Assembly (NCBI GenBank): GCA_030448125.1
Contig: JAUJNO010000008.1
Location: 1 to 44,831 of the forward strand
Length of the DNA stretch: 44,831 nt
Direction: 5' to 3'
Source: Rubrobacteraceae bacterium
GTDB taxonomy: Bacteria; Actinomycetota; Rubrobacteria; Rubrobacterales; Rubrobacteraceae
This document shows positions 33,141 through 40,986 of the stretch, in pieces. The position numbers and the translations under genes were made by a program. Position 1 is the first letter of the stretch, and the number at the start of each line of letters is the position of its first letter. Below the pieces are notes generated by a model. The model was not told the DNA's origin. It searched no databases and saw only the letters and a list, made by a program, of their open reading frames with translations.

Positions 33141-34189
33141 GCCGGACGCTTGCGATCGTCGGGGTCGGGCTCATAGGGGGTTCTGTCGGGCTCGCCGCGA
33201 AGGCGGCCGGCTGGGAGGTCGTGGGGGTGGACGAACCGGCGGTTCTGGAGAAAGCAGCCGGGCTCGGGGTAATCGACCGGGCCTCGACCATGAAGGAGGT
33301 GCGCGGGGCGGACCTCGTGGTGCTCGCGGCGCCCATCTCGCGCGTACCCGCCCTGATCAGGGACCTCGCCCCCACGGACGCCCTCGTCACCGACGTCGCC
33401 AGCACGAAGACGAAGATAGTGGACGAAGCCGAGACTCGAGGCATCGGGCGCTTCGTCGGCGGGCACCCGATGGCCGGGAGCCAGCTCTCGGGGGTGGCTA
33501 ACGCGAAGGTGGAGCTCTTCCACGGGGCCCGGTACTTTTTGACGCCGACGGGCCGGACGGACCCCGAGGCCTACCGGGAGGTCGCCCGGTTCGTGCGGCA
33601 GGACCTCGGCGCGATGCCCACTGCGGTCGAACCCGAGAAGCACGACCTCCTCATGGCCGCCCTCTCGCATCTCCCGCACCTCATGGCCGTAGCGCTCCTG
33701 AAGGTCGCCTCCGACATCTCGCCCGAGGCGCTCTCCTTCGCCGGTCCCTCGTTCCGGGACCTGACGCGTGTCGGGGCGTCGAACCCCGGGCTCTGGTCGG
33801 ACATCCTCGCCGAGAACGCGCCGGCTTTAGGCGAGGCCCTGGGAGCGTTCGCGGGGGCGATGGCGCAACTCGGGAGCGAGATCTCCAACCGCGAGAGCAT
33901 CGAGTACCGCTTCCACGCGGCCCGCGAAGCCTACGACGCTCTCGGAGGCATCCTCATCGAATCGACCGGAAAGAACGTCGAGATAGCAGTCCCCGTCGAG
34001 AACCGTCCCGGCGTCTTCGCCGAGGTCACGACCCTTATGGGCTCGAACGGCATAAACATCCTGGATCTGTACGTGCGTCACTCCAATACGGAGCGCGCCG
34101 CCCTCGTCCTGACCCTCGACGCCGAAGCAGCGCTGACCGCGCAGGGGCTACTACGCGAGGCGGGCTTCCAGGTCGAATTGTCGCAATAG
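33137..34189 (+). CDS. tyrA: Prephenate dehydrogenase with C-terminal ACT domain
   Basis: TyrA oxidatively decarboxylates prephenate to 4-hydroxyphenylpyruvate for tyrosine. The 350-residue product has the NAD-binding VGVGLIGGSVG at the very N-terminus, VTDVASTKT, the substrate signature GGHPMAGSQLSG and HDLLMAALSHLPHLMA. A C-terminal ACT domain starts near 285 (EIAVPVENRPGVFAEVTTL) and probably binds tyrosine for feedback control. The TTG at 33137 shares bases with the hisC stop (TTGA), so translation is coupled. An open frame extends upstream into hisC but has no family content. Confidence 0.93.
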   Translation: MSRTLAIVGVGLIGGSVGLAAKAAGWEVVGVDEPAVLEKAAGLGVIDRASTMKEVRGADLVVLAAPISRVPALIRDLAPTDALVTDVASTKTKIVDEAETRGIGRFVGGHPMAGSQLSGVANAKVELFHGARYFLTPTGRTDPEAYREVARFVRQDLGAMPTAVEPEKHDLLMAALSHLPHLMAVALLKVASDISPEALSFAGPSFRDLTRVGASNPGLWSDILAENAPALGEALGAFAGAMAQLGSEISNRESIEYRFHAAREAYDALGGILIESTGKNVEIAVPVENRPGVFAEVTTLMGSNGINILDLYVRHSNTERAALVLTLDAEAALTAQGLLREAGFQVELSQ

Positions 34190-34295
34190 GGTAGTCGGCT
34201 GCTACGCTACTTTTAGCGGCCCGCCATAAAGCCGGTGAACTCTTCCCAATCTATAGATTTTCCGTGCTTGCGCTGAGCGAGGAGAGGAGACGGCA
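34190..34295 (+). promoter_or_regulatory. AT-richer leader of the phage-like module
   Basis: This 106-base gap contains an AT-rich stretch (AATCTATAGATTTTCC) with a TATAGA that may serve as -10, followed by GAGGAGAGGAGA as a strong ribosome-binding sequence for the gene at 34296. Confidence 0.35.
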
Positions 34296-34619
34296 ATGAC
34301 CAACGAGGCACTCATCGAGGAGATCAACGGGGCGTACCGTCGGCTGAGTGCCGCTACGGAGGACCTGGCGAGCGCCGACCTCTCGCTCGCCGAGCACGTC
34401 CGGAGGATCCGCCTGGACAACGCCGAGGCGATCCTGGAGGCGAAGAATGAGAGGACGGCGAGCCTCTACCTCGACGGCCTGCTCGACACCGAGGAGCACC
34501 GCCGCCTGGAGGCCGCCCGGGTGAAGGCGGAGCTCGACCACCAGCACGCGAGGCGCGAGGTGGACCGGCTACACCTGATCGTTCGGCTGGTAGGCGCAAC
34601 CGAGGGGAGGCAGGGATGA
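34296..34619 (+). CDS. Phage-like hypothetical protein, 107 residues
   Basis: The whole protein is predicted as two or three long helices, probably coiled coil (ALIEEINGAYRRLSAATEDL, then EEHRRLEAARVKAELDHQHA). I do not recognise a family. The composition, small size and packing with RNase HI and tiny overlapping genes are typical of actinophage early genes. The start is supported by GAGGAGAGGAGA just upstream. Its stop overlaps an ATG of a 14-codon frame that is too short to call. Confidence 0.6.
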   Translation: MTNEALIEEINGAYRRLSAATEDLASADLSLAEHVRRIRLDNAEAILEAKNERTASLYLDGLLDTEEHRRLEAARVKAELDHQHARREVDRLHLIVRLVGATEGRQG

Positions 34620-34634
34620 GCGAAGAGGAGCCGA

Positions 34635-35132
34635 ATGAGCAGGCCGGCGCCCTTGCCTGAGCCGGAGGCCCACGCCTATACCGACGGGGCATCCAATGGC
34701 TCCCGTGGCCCCGGAGGCTACGGGGCCGTTCTGACGTGGAAGGGCAAGACCGAAGAGATCAGCGGCGGCGAGCGGGACACCACGAACCAGCGGATGGAAG
34801 TGACCGCCGCGTGCGTTGCCCTGGAGACAATAGACAAGGGGCACATCGTAACCGTCTACTCCGACTCATCCTACCTCATCAACTGCATGCGGAGGGGCTG
34901 GTACGAGAAATGGCGGGAGAACGGCTGGCTCAACCACCTCGAAGAGCCAGTGGCGAACCGAGACCTGTGGGAGAGGCTCCTGGAAGCGACAAAGCGCCAC
35001 CAGGAAGTGCGGTGGAGGAAGATCAAGGGACACTCCAGGACCGCGGGCCCGCACAAGACCGGGAACGACCGGGCCGACGAGCTCGCCGTGGCCGCGAAGC
35101 AGGAGGCCAGCGGTGACCGAAGAAGCGTTTGA
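34635..35132 (+). CDS. rnhA: Ribonuclease HI
   Basis: RNase HI cuts the RNA strand of RNA-DNA hybrids. The 165-residue product has all four acidic catalytic residues: Asp17 in AYTDGASNG, Glu55 in RMEVTAA, Asp77 in VYSDSSYL, and Asp148 in DRADELA, plus the flexible-loop KGH near 131-133. It has the helical basic-protrusion region (MRRGWYEKWRENGWL) of the E. coli type. The ATG at 34635 has AGAGGAG just upstream. The neighbours suggest a phage origin, so this may be a second RNase HI gene besides a housekeeping one. Confidence 0.93.
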   Translation: MSRPAPLPEPEAHAYTDGASNGSRGPGGYGAVLTWKGKTEEISGGERDTTNQRMEVTAACVALETIDKGHIVTVYSDSSYLINCMRRGWYEKWRENGWLNHLEEPVANRDLWERLLEATKRHQEVRWRKIKGHSRTAGPHKTGNDRADELAVAAKQEASGDRRSV

Positions 35133-35220
35133 CCGCCTTTCCCCCGAGAAGCGCCCCGAGATTTGCCAGGGAAGCTGCGCGACAATGCGAGAGACCGAGC
35201 CTTCAGGCGTTAGGAGGTAG
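35113..35220 (+). CDS. Tiny phage-like ORF, 35 residues
   Basis: A GTG start at 35113 lies inside the 3' end of the RNase HI gene in another frame, with AGGAGG 6 nt upstream. The product begins MTEEAFDRLSPEKRPEICQG and ends at the TAG at 35218, which itself is part of the ribosome-binding site of the next gene. The tight overlap and good ribosome-binding site support translation. The function is unknown. Confidence 0.45.
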   Translation: MTEEAFDRLSPEKRPEICQGSCATMRETEPSGVRR

Positions 35221-35224
35221 CAGA

Positions 35225-35419
35225 GTGAGCGGGTTGTACGAAGTGGCAACATGGATGGTCTACGCCATCGCGGCGATCATGATGCTCGTGGCAACCGCGG
35301 CCGCTATCCTGGCCGGGCTCGCGCTGCGGTTAGCGGCGGAGTTTTTGCGGGAGCTTGGCGATGGCCGCGAAGATGGCGACACCGAACATACCGAGAATAA
35401 CCCGAGATCCCCCGCGTGA
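35225..35419 (+). CDS. Small single-helix membrane protein, 64 residues
   Basis: The product starts MSGLYEVATWMVYAIAAIMM at a GTG with TAGGAGGT 6 nt upstream. One or two hydrophobic helices (about 6-40) are followed by a charged tail (EFLRELGDGREDGDTEH). It could be a phage holin-like or small membrane protein, but I see no diagnostic motif. Its stop overlaps the next start by GTGA. Confidence 0.55.
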   Translation: MSGLYEVATWMVYAIAAIMMLVATAAAILAGLALRLAAEFLRELGDGREDGDTEHTENNPRSPA

Positions 35420-35645
35420 GCGAAGGGTTCGAGGTAGGTGATAGGGTGCGGGTGGACGCGGATATGCGAGCGAGATGACGGGGCAGGTCGAAGCAACAGC
35501 CGTTCGTCGCTGCCCTGCATCCGTATGAGTATACCGGACGCCCTCTAGAAAGATAGAAAGGATCGAGGCTCGGGAGCTACTGTGCGAGGCGGGTTTCGGG
35601 GCGGAGGTGGAGGGCGGAATCCTTTTCAGCATCCGTATCCGCGAG
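35416..35645 (+). pseudogene. Remnants of two phage-like genes
   Basis: From the GTG at 35416 the sequence reads SEGFEVGDRVRVDADM, a start typical of a small SH3/KOW-like domain, but stops after 20 codons. Another frame continues with RASEMTGQVEATAVRR to 35528. A further piece (IEARELLCEAGFGAEVEGG, then ILFSIRIREL) covers about 35566-35645 without a start codon and runs into the end of the convergent CcbP-like gene. Both look truncated, marking the right edge of the phage-like block. Confidence 0.4.
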
Positions 35646-35988
35646 CTACCCAGTAGCGCCAGTCTTCGATGGCCTCTCTGGTCCTCTCTCCCACCCCTAT
35701 CCCTTCCAGTTGTTCGAGCGGCAGGATCAGGTCATCCTCCAGCCACTCGGCCTCGACCATCATCCCATCCTCGCAATCCTCGATGGGGGCCATCTGGATC
35801 ACCTCGACCTCGTCGCCAGCGAGCAGAGGGGAAAGCGGGCTCTCGGAGACGCACCTAGCCGTGAACGCGAACTCCAGATTCTCTTCCAGGTAGCAGTGCC
35901 ATCCGGCGACGCACTCGTCCTCCGTGTAAGCATCGACGACGATCTCCATCGTGATACGCCTCTCCCGGACTTCGTCTTTTCGGGGCAT
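35626..35988 (-). CDS. CcbP-like calcium-binding protein
   Basis: This 120-residue acidic protein resembles the cyanobacterial calcium-binding protein CcbP family. Recognisable features are the aromatic-acidic start (AGWHCYLEENLEFAFTARCV), the DEVEVIQMAPIEDCEDGMMV block and the end TREAIEDWRYWVARGY. CcbP binds two calcium ions with acidic surface patches and buffers calcium. The start at MPRKDEV (35988) has AGAGGAG 5 nt upstream; a longer frame lacks support. It ends facing the phage-like remnants. Confidence 0.75.
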   Translation of the reverse strand: MPRKDEVRERRITMEIVVDAYTEDECVAGWHCYLEENLEFAFTARCVSESPLSPLLAGDEVEVIQMAPIEDCEDGMMVEAEWLEDDLILPLEQLEGIGVGERTREAIEDWRYWVARGYGC

Positions 35989-36045
35989 GGCATCTCCTCT
36001 CTGCGCCGTTCCCGCAACCGCCATCGATCGAAGAACGGTCGGGAG

Positions 36046-36516
36046 CTATCCGCCTCTCCTGCGAGCCATCTCCTCGAAGAGAGCATCGCACTCTCTCTCC
36101 AGCACCCCGCCGGTGATTTCGAGATGACCGAAGGAAGAGGACGCGCGGCGGGCAATCTCCCCACACGACAGACTTATCCGCGGAAGATCCAGGCGCTCGA
36201 GAGTCGCTATCGAGGCGCCGAAGACGACGTGGGGTATGCCGCACCACAGGATCGCCCCGGAGCACATGGGGCAGGGCTCGGCGGTGGTGTAGAGAACGAA
36301 TTGGGACCAGTTCGCGTCTGGCCGGGCCTCGACAAGGCGCATGATCGCGTCGAGCTCGCCGTGCAGGATAGGGTTCTTCTCGGCGTCGTTGAGGCCTTCA
36401 GCCAGGACCTCGCCGGTCTGCCGGTCGGCTATGACGGTTCCGAACGGCGCGTCGGGGTTTCTTGCGGCGACCTCGACGGCGCGGCGCATGTGGCGCTCGT
36501 GTGCTGCCGCGTCCAC
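36046..36516 (-). CDS. Nucleoside deaminase (CMP/dCMP deaminase superfamily)
   Basis: This 156-residue zinc enzyme has HGELDAI (zinc His and catalytic Glu) and PCPMCSGAILWCG (two zinc Cys). APFGTVIADRQTGEVLAEG at the N-terminus and the length fit guanine deaminase or a TadA-like relative, and the lack of an extended tRNA-binding C-terminus leans to a free-base deaminase. The GTG at 36516 has GGGAGGT 4 nt upstream. The gene starts 2 nt after the TIGR01777 oxidoreductase gene ends, so the two are co-transcribed. Confidence 0.9.
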   Translation of the reverse strand: MDAAAHERHMRRAVEVAARNPDAPFGTVIADRQTGEVLAEGLNDAEKNPILHGELDAIMRLVEARPDANWSQFVLYTTAEPCPMCSGAILWCGIPHVVFGASIATLERLDLPRISLSCGEIARRASSSFGHLEITGGVLERECDALFEEMARRRGG

Positions 36517-36518
36517 CG

Positions 36519-37412
36519 CTACCTCCCGAGCAGGTGCCGGAGCGCGCCTTCGAGCTCGGGGTAGCGGTACGAGTAGCCTGACTCTCTGAGCTTGGCGGGC
36601 TCGACGCGCTGACTCGCCAGCAAGAGTTCATCGGCGACCTGTCCGAGCATGATACGAGCGGCCGGGGCCGGGAGCGGGAAGACCGTCGGCCGTCCGAGGA
36701 CACTCCCCAGGGTCTTGGTGTACTCCGCGTTGGTGGGCGGGTCGGGAACCGCTACATTGACCGGGCCTTCGAGGGACTCGGTGTCGAGGACGTGGAGGAT
36801 GGCGCCGACGACGTCGTCTATGGCGACCCAGGGCCAGTACTGCCTCCCGCTGCCGATCCTGCCGCCCCCGCCGAGCTTGAAGATGGGTAGCGTCGTCCCC
36901 AGAGCCCCGCCCTCCGGGCTCAACACGATCCCGAACCGCGGATGCACGACCCGGACCCCCGCCTCCCGCGCCACGGTAGCCGCGGCCTCCCACTCCCGGC
37001 ACACCCCCGCGAGAAAATTGTTGCCGGGGGCGCTGTCCTCCCTCAGAAGCTCGTTGCCCCGGTCTCCGTAATAACCCGTCGCCGACGTGCTGACCATGAC
37101 CCCGGGCGGCGTCGAGAGCTCGGCGATGGTCTCCGCCAAAAGACCTGTGCCCTCTACCCGGCTGTCACGTATGCGGGCCTTCTTGGCGGAAGTCCAGCGC
37201 CCCACTATATTCTCGCCCGCCAGATGCACGACGGCGTCGACACCCTCCAGCCCGGCAACGTCTATCGTGCCCGCCGAAGGGTCCCACCCAACGGCATCTT
37301 CCGACGAGTCCCCGGAGCGCGTAAGGCGCCGCACCTGATGACCTCCGTCCCTCAGGGCAGGAACGAGCGCCGATCCTATAAGCCCGGTGGCTCCGCTGAC
37401 GAGTACGTCCAA
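36519..37412 (-). CDS. TIGR01777 family NAD-dependent epimerase/oxidoreductase (SulA/YfcH-like)
   Basis: This 297-residue extended short-chain dehydrogenase-like protein has the nucleotide-binding VSGATGLIGSALV at the N-terminus, VHLAGENIVGRWT, STSATGYYGDRG with the catalytic-like Tyr, and a C-terminal DUF1731-like region (FPLPAPAARIMLGQVADELL). The reaction catalysed by this family is not firmly known. The TTG at 37412 has GGAGGAAGG upstream; the longer frame reaches into the attC-like region and has no family content. It is followed by the nucleoside deaminase. Confidence 0.88.
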   Translation of the reverse strand: MDVLVSGATGLIGSALVPALRDGGHQVRRLTRSGDSSEDAVGWDPSAGTIDVAGLEGVDAVVHLAGENIVGRWTSAKKARIRDSRVEGTGLLAETIAELSTPPGVMVSTSATGYYGDRGNELLREDSAPGNNFLAGVCREWEAAATVAREAGVRVVHPRFGIVLSPEGGALGTTLPIFKLGGGGRIGSGRQYWPWVAIDDVVGAILHVLDTESLEGPVNVAVPDPPTNAEYTKTLGSVLGRPTVFPLPAPAARIMLGQVADELLLASQRVEPAKLRESGYSYRYPELEGALRHLLGR

Positions 37413-37585
37413 ACCTTCCTCCTCCGCCCGCCACCAACGACGCCAGTATGGTAACGCGTCCGTCAAAACCGGGCAGAAGATTCGACGCCGGAACGGATCG
37501 GCGGGCACTCCGAAGCCCCGTACCATTTGGGAGAGAGTTACGGAAGCTGTCAGGAGCCGCAATCCAGCGGGCCTACGACGCGTCC

Positions 37586-37674
37586 CCTAGCGACCCGCCG
37601 CCGAAAGCCGGAGCGACGCGAGCTTGCGAACAGAGCGCAGGCTGTAGGCGGTCGGGTGCAGCGTCTTGTTCGGC
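37586..37674 (-). repeat. attC-like recombination site
   Basis: On the minus strand, 15 nt after the stop of the AT-richer methyltransferase, the sequence reads GCCGAACAAGACGCTGCACC, like the 5' half (R''-spacer-L'') of an integron attC site. About 75 nt later comes GGCGGCGGGTCGCTAGGGG, which pairs in part with the 5' half (GGCGGTCGGGTGC versus GGCGGCGGGTCGC). Translated, this stretch gives NKTLHPTAYSLRS, a phrase I know from mis-annotated attC repeats. The right core GTTRRRY is not intact (GCTAGGG), so the site may be decayed. Confidence 0.45.
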
Positions 37675-37689
37675 GACTGTTGAGGACTT

Positions 37690-38397
37690 TTATTCCAGTG
37701 GTGTTCGCCTCGAATACCAAGCATGAATAAGTAGATGCTGAAAGAACAGCACGGGTGTATCAAAGCCGCTCGATGCAATAATTGATTCGACTTCCTGTGG
37801 TGGTAGCACACCAACATAACGACCATAAGCGGCACGCATCTCTTCAACGTGCTCATCTGACACTTCGTGCGACTTTGTCATCCGTATCCAAACCTCAAGA
37901 AGGCTTTGATAAGCTGCAGTAGACATATCAGAAGCGATGTCGGAACTGATCAAATATCCCTGGGGGCGAAGTCGTAAAGCGATTTGATTGAAAAAGTTGC
38001 GCCTCTCCTCTTTCTGCATAAAGAAGTGAGATACCAGAAGGCAAGTCGCCGCATCGAACGAGTCTGATGCGGGCAGTGAATCGAGGTAACCTTCGTGAAA
38101 AGTGCAACGCGACGTGATGCCGCTCTCTTCAACTCGCCGCCGACAGATGTCGAGCATCGGAGTCGCAGGCTCTACCGCAGTGAATTGCCACTGTGGAAAT
38201 GCCTGGGCGAGATCAATCAATTCCGATCCGGTTCCTACACCGACACAGAGAATCCGTGCATCGGTCGGAAGTTCGGAAAGTATCACATTGATGAGAGAAT
38301 GAAATGCTTCGCGCATCGGAGACAAAACAGCGGTGCTTTTGTCATAGGAAGCAGCGCGTTCTTTGTCGAAAACAATAGATGGTTCTTGATTTTTCAT
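37690..38397 (-). CDS. SAM-dependent methyltransferase on a probable integron cassette
   Basis: This 235-residue class I methyltransferase has motif I ILCVGVGTGSEL at 49-60, followed by FTAVEPATPMLDICRRRV and CLLVSHFFMQKEERRNFF. The substrate is unknown. Base composition and codon use (many AAA, GAA, TCT and ATT) are clearly more AT-rich than all neighbours, and the change is sharp at both ends of the gene. It starts 2 nt after the stop of a truncated methyltransferase and is followed by an attC-like repeat. Together this points to horizontal transfer as a gene cassette. Confidence 0.8.
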   Translation of the reverse strand: MKNQEPSIVFDKERAASYDKSTAVLSPMREAFHSLINVILSELPTDARILCVGVGTGSELIDLAQAFPQWQFTAVEPATPMLDICRRRVEESGITSRCTFHEGYLDSLPASDSFDAATCLLVSHFFMQKEERRNFFNQIALRLRPQGYLISSDIASDMSTAAYQSLLEVWIRMTKSHEVSDEHVEEMRAAYGRYVGVLPPQEVESIIASSGFDTPVLFFQHLLIHAWYSRRTPLE

Positions 38398-38399
38398 GG

Positions 38400-38741
38400 T
38401 CAGCCGCTTTTGCCGTCGGACTCCGCTCCAAGGACCCCGACCCAGCGCAAGCCGGTGGGCCGGATGCCCCCTTCCGCGATGAGCTTACGCTCCAAGGGCT
38501 CCACCTTCGCGTCGAGGGCCTGGCGGAACAGAAAGGGACCGTAGGACAGGTTCCCCGTGCCGCACCCGATCTCCAGAACCCTATGGCCCGGCCGCACGTC
38601 CGCCTGATCTACCAGCGGCCTGTGAACCCTAGCCATGCCCAGCAACCTACATAGAGGATCGTAAAACGGCAGCAGCCGGTCGTGCCCCATCATGCCCGGG
38701 ACGTAGGATCTCTCCCGGTCCTCTTTCGTAGTCTCACTCAT
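38400..38741 (-). pseudogene. Truncated class I methyltransferase
   Basis: The N-terminal part is a normal methyltransferase start (HDRLLPFYDPLCRLLGMARV, then HRVLEIGCGTGNL as motif I). Directly after motif I the family sequence ends and an unrelated segment (YGPFLFRQALDAKVEP, then GIRPTGLRWVGVLG) completes a 113-residue product. About 120 residues of the usual domain are missing. It stops 2 nt before the AT-richer methyltransferase, so insertion of that gene probably accompanied the loss. The start faces the AraC regulator, its likely controller in the ancestral arrangement. Confidence 0.6.
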
Positions 38742-38974
38742 GCCCGTCCTTTCTCTCGCGTCTCTAAGACGATGTTTCGGTACAAGATCAGTATCGTAGG
38801 CATCTTAGATGCCGAAAAGGGTGGATATTTTGGCTTTATGGGACGATTTTCGGTTTATCATGGGCGGGAGTATGTCAGCGGTGACGTGCGAGTGCCTCGG
38901 CGAGTGCCTCAGCGGGAAGTGGCTATTACGAGGCTCGGGCGGTCACCTGTAGAGAAGGAGAGAAGGGGTTCTGC
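38742..38974 (+). promoter_or_regulatory. Divergent control region with inverted repeats
   Basis: This AT-richer 233-base region lies between the truncated methyltransferase and the AraC-type gene. GCCGAAAA (about 38810-38817) and ATTTTCGG (about 38846-38853) form an inverted repeat spaced by about 28 nt, a possible operator for the AraC protein. A ribosome-binding sequence GAAGGAGAGAAGG precedes the ATG at 38975. Confidence 0.4.
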
Positions 38975-39901
38975 ATGGGTACGACGAGGATGCTGGGTGG
39001 GCGGGGCGATGGGCCGCCAGTTCACACCTATGAGCCGGTGCCCGGGGTGCCGTCCGTGAGCGTCTTGAAGTTCGACGGCCGGGAGCTACCCCCGGGTGGT
39101 CCGCCGACGGGGTACGCCCACTCCCACGACTTCCTCATGCTCGCCTACTTCGAGCGGGGCGGCGGCTCGCTGCGGCTGGATAACCGGGAGTGGCCGGTGG
39201 AGGACGGCGACGCGTACGTGATCGCCCCCGGCGAGGTGGTTGAGGCGGGAGTCGGCACAAGCGTCTTTCACGAGGCCCAGGGCTGGACCGTCTCCTTTCC
39301 ACCCGAGGCTCTCGGCTCCCAGGCTCCCGGCGTCTTCCTCTCCTGGCGCGCTCACCCGCTGCTCTTCCCTTTCGTCGGGGGTCCGGCTGGGGGCGCCCAG
39401 CGCTTGAAGGTACCTCTGCGTGAGCAGCCTTCGTGGTCCGAACACTTCTCCGCCCTGGACCTGGAGCTGCGCCGGAGGCGTGATGGTTACCGGGAGGCGG
39501 TCCTTTCGCACCTGACCCTCCTTCTGGTGGAGTTGTCACGCCTGGCGGCGGATGTTGTGGGAGATCTCAAGCTAAAGGACGAGCCTCTGCTCGCCGAGGT
39601 CTTCGGCTTCATCGAAGAGCGCTACCGCGAACGTATCTCGCTCAAGGACGTGGCGAGGGCGGTGGGCCTGACGCCGGGGCACCTCACCACCGTAGTCGGG
39701 CGCAAGACGGGGAGGACGGTGGTGGAGTGGATCGCCGAGCGCCGCATGGCCGAGGCGCGGCGCCTCCTGGTGGAGACCAACCTTCCCGTGAAGGAGGTCG
39801 GCCGGAGGGTCGGCTACGGCGACCCCGGCTACTTCGTCAGGCACTTCAGGCGCGCCCACGGCGCGACCCCGCTCGGCTGGCGCCGCGCCGGCCGACCCTA
39901 G
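38975..39901 (+). CDS. AraC family transcriptional regulator
   Basis: This 308-residue regulator has an N-terminal cupin-like sensing domain (GYAHSHDFLMLAYFERGGG, then EDGDAYVIAPGEVVE) and a C-terminal AraC DNA-binding domain with two helix-turn-helix units (ISLKDVARAVGLTPGHLTTV and LPVKEVGRRVGYGDPGYFVR). The His pair in YAHSH may bind a ligand or metal. It is divergent from the truncated methyltransferase and probably regulated it. The ligand is unknown. Confidence 0.92.
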   Translation: MGTTRMLGGRGDGPPVHTYEPVPGVPSVSVLKFDGRELPPGGPPTGYAHSHDFLMLAYFERGGGSLRLDNREWPVEDGDAYVIAPGEVVEAGVGTSVFHEAQGWTVSFPPEALGSQAPGVFLSWRAHPLLFPFVGGPAGGAQRLKVPLREQPSWSEHFSALDLELRRRRDGYREAVLSHLTLLLVELSRLAADVVGDLKLKDEPLLAEVFGFIEERYRERISLKDVARAVGLTPGHLTTVVGRKTGRTVVEWIAERRMAEARRLLVETNLPVKEVGRRVGYGDPGYFVRHFRRAHGATPLGWRRAGRP

Positions 39902-40308
39902 CCGGAGGTGCTCGGGCAGAGGCCGGCTCGCGCCCGACAGCGTCCCCCCTCGGCGCCGGTACCGCCGGGGCCGGACGATCCGAAGGCCTGTCCGACGGCA
40001 TCGGTCGTGCCATGGATCCAGAAGGCCCCTCAAGAGACCCGCATAACCAAGTTGGAGAAGCCCGCGGTCCTCGGCGCGGCATCGGGAGTCAGTGCCGACG
40101 CCTACTCCTACCTGTTCAAGGCAGTCAAGTGTTATGGTTAGTCGATGTACCGGCCCGCTTTGCGGCTGGTGACAGCCTCCGTAACTTCACCCCCACTTGT
40201 GGAAAAGAAGGAGTAAGTAAGTGGCGTGACGAGCCGCACCGGAATTGCCTACTCTCGCACAACGGTTCGCGCCGCTGCCACGAATCGGTCCTTCTCATTA
40301 CCCGGCAC
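39902..40308. other. Intergenic region, no gene recognised
   Basis: This 407-base stretch has open frames on both strands, but none has a ribosome-binding site with a sensible product. A frame ending at 40141 (KLEKPAVLGAASGVSADAYS) might be a remnant, but I cannot name it. The part from 40130 to 40230 is less GC-rich and may hold the promoter of the next gene. Confidence 0.4.
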
Positions 40309-40884
40309 ATGGCCTCGTGCATCGAGACGTTGGAGGGACTAAGATCGGGACCGACCGTGCGCACCTACTCCCATACGCTGCTTACCTGGGCCGCCGCGAG
40401 GCGCCTGGACCCTTCCGATCCGGACGTCGCCGTCTGGGGCGCCGTGGGCGCGACGTTGCCGGACCTCCCCGCGGTCGCCGGAGCGATCTGGCTCGGCGCG
40501 AAGCGACGAAGGTGGTTCGATAGGCGCGAGTTCTGCGAGGAGGCGTGCGAAAAGGGGCCTTTCGGCGGACCGGACGCGGCCCTGCACTCGGCGCTGCCGG
40601 TCGCCGCCCTGCTCACGCTCTACCTGGCGCCCGGGGTGAGAGAGCGTGACGCGCGTGGGACATTGCCGGCGTTCCTTCTGGGGTGGACGGGTCACGTGCT
40701 CGCCGACGCGCTCACCCACGCCGAGGACGCCCGACCGATCCTCTGGCCGCTCTCGCGGCGTCGCTTCGAAGGTCCGATCTCTTACTGGGACCCCGCCCAC
40801 CACGCTCGCCTCGTCTCACTCGTTGAGCACGCGGCGCTGTTGATGGTGGCGGCGCGGCTCTTCTCGCGCAACTCTTCGGGCTAG
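40309..40884 (+). CDS. YdjM-like membrane-bound metal-dependent hydrolase (DUF457-type)
   Basis: This protein of about 190 residues starts with TYSHTLLTWAAARRL, then GAVGATLPDLPAVAG with conserved Asp, LHSALPVAALL, and LLGWTGHVLADALTHAEDARPILWP. The spaced His/Asp pattern and hydrophobic helices match the YdjM/DUF457 family of putative membrane-bound hydrolases. The start is not certain: ATG at 40309 or GTG at 40357 just before RTYSH; neither has a good ribosome-binding site, and the family start favours the GTG. Confidence 0.75.
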   Translation: MASCIETLEGLRSGPTVRTYSHTLLTWAAARRLDPSDPDVAVWGAVGATLPDLPAVAGAIWLGAKRRRWFDRREFCEEACEKGPFGGPDAALHSALPVAALLTLYLAPGVRERDARGTLPAFLLGWTGHVLADALTHAEDARPILWPLSRRRFEGPISYWDPAHHARLVSLVEHAALLMVAARLFSRNSSG

Positions 40885-40986
40885 GGGCGCGAAAACAGAC
40901 CAGCCGTGACGGTCTCCGGTGTCGTCTGCTTCGTTTTGGGTAAGAAACCGTTTCCGGAGAGCAGACCACACGAGGAGGAGACTTAT

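Noticed and set aside
37690..38397. Methyltransferase as a 23S rRNA resistance gene (Erm/Rmt type)
   Set aside because: It lacks the Erm signature after motif I and the RNA-binding C-terminal region; general small-molecule methyltransferase motifs only.
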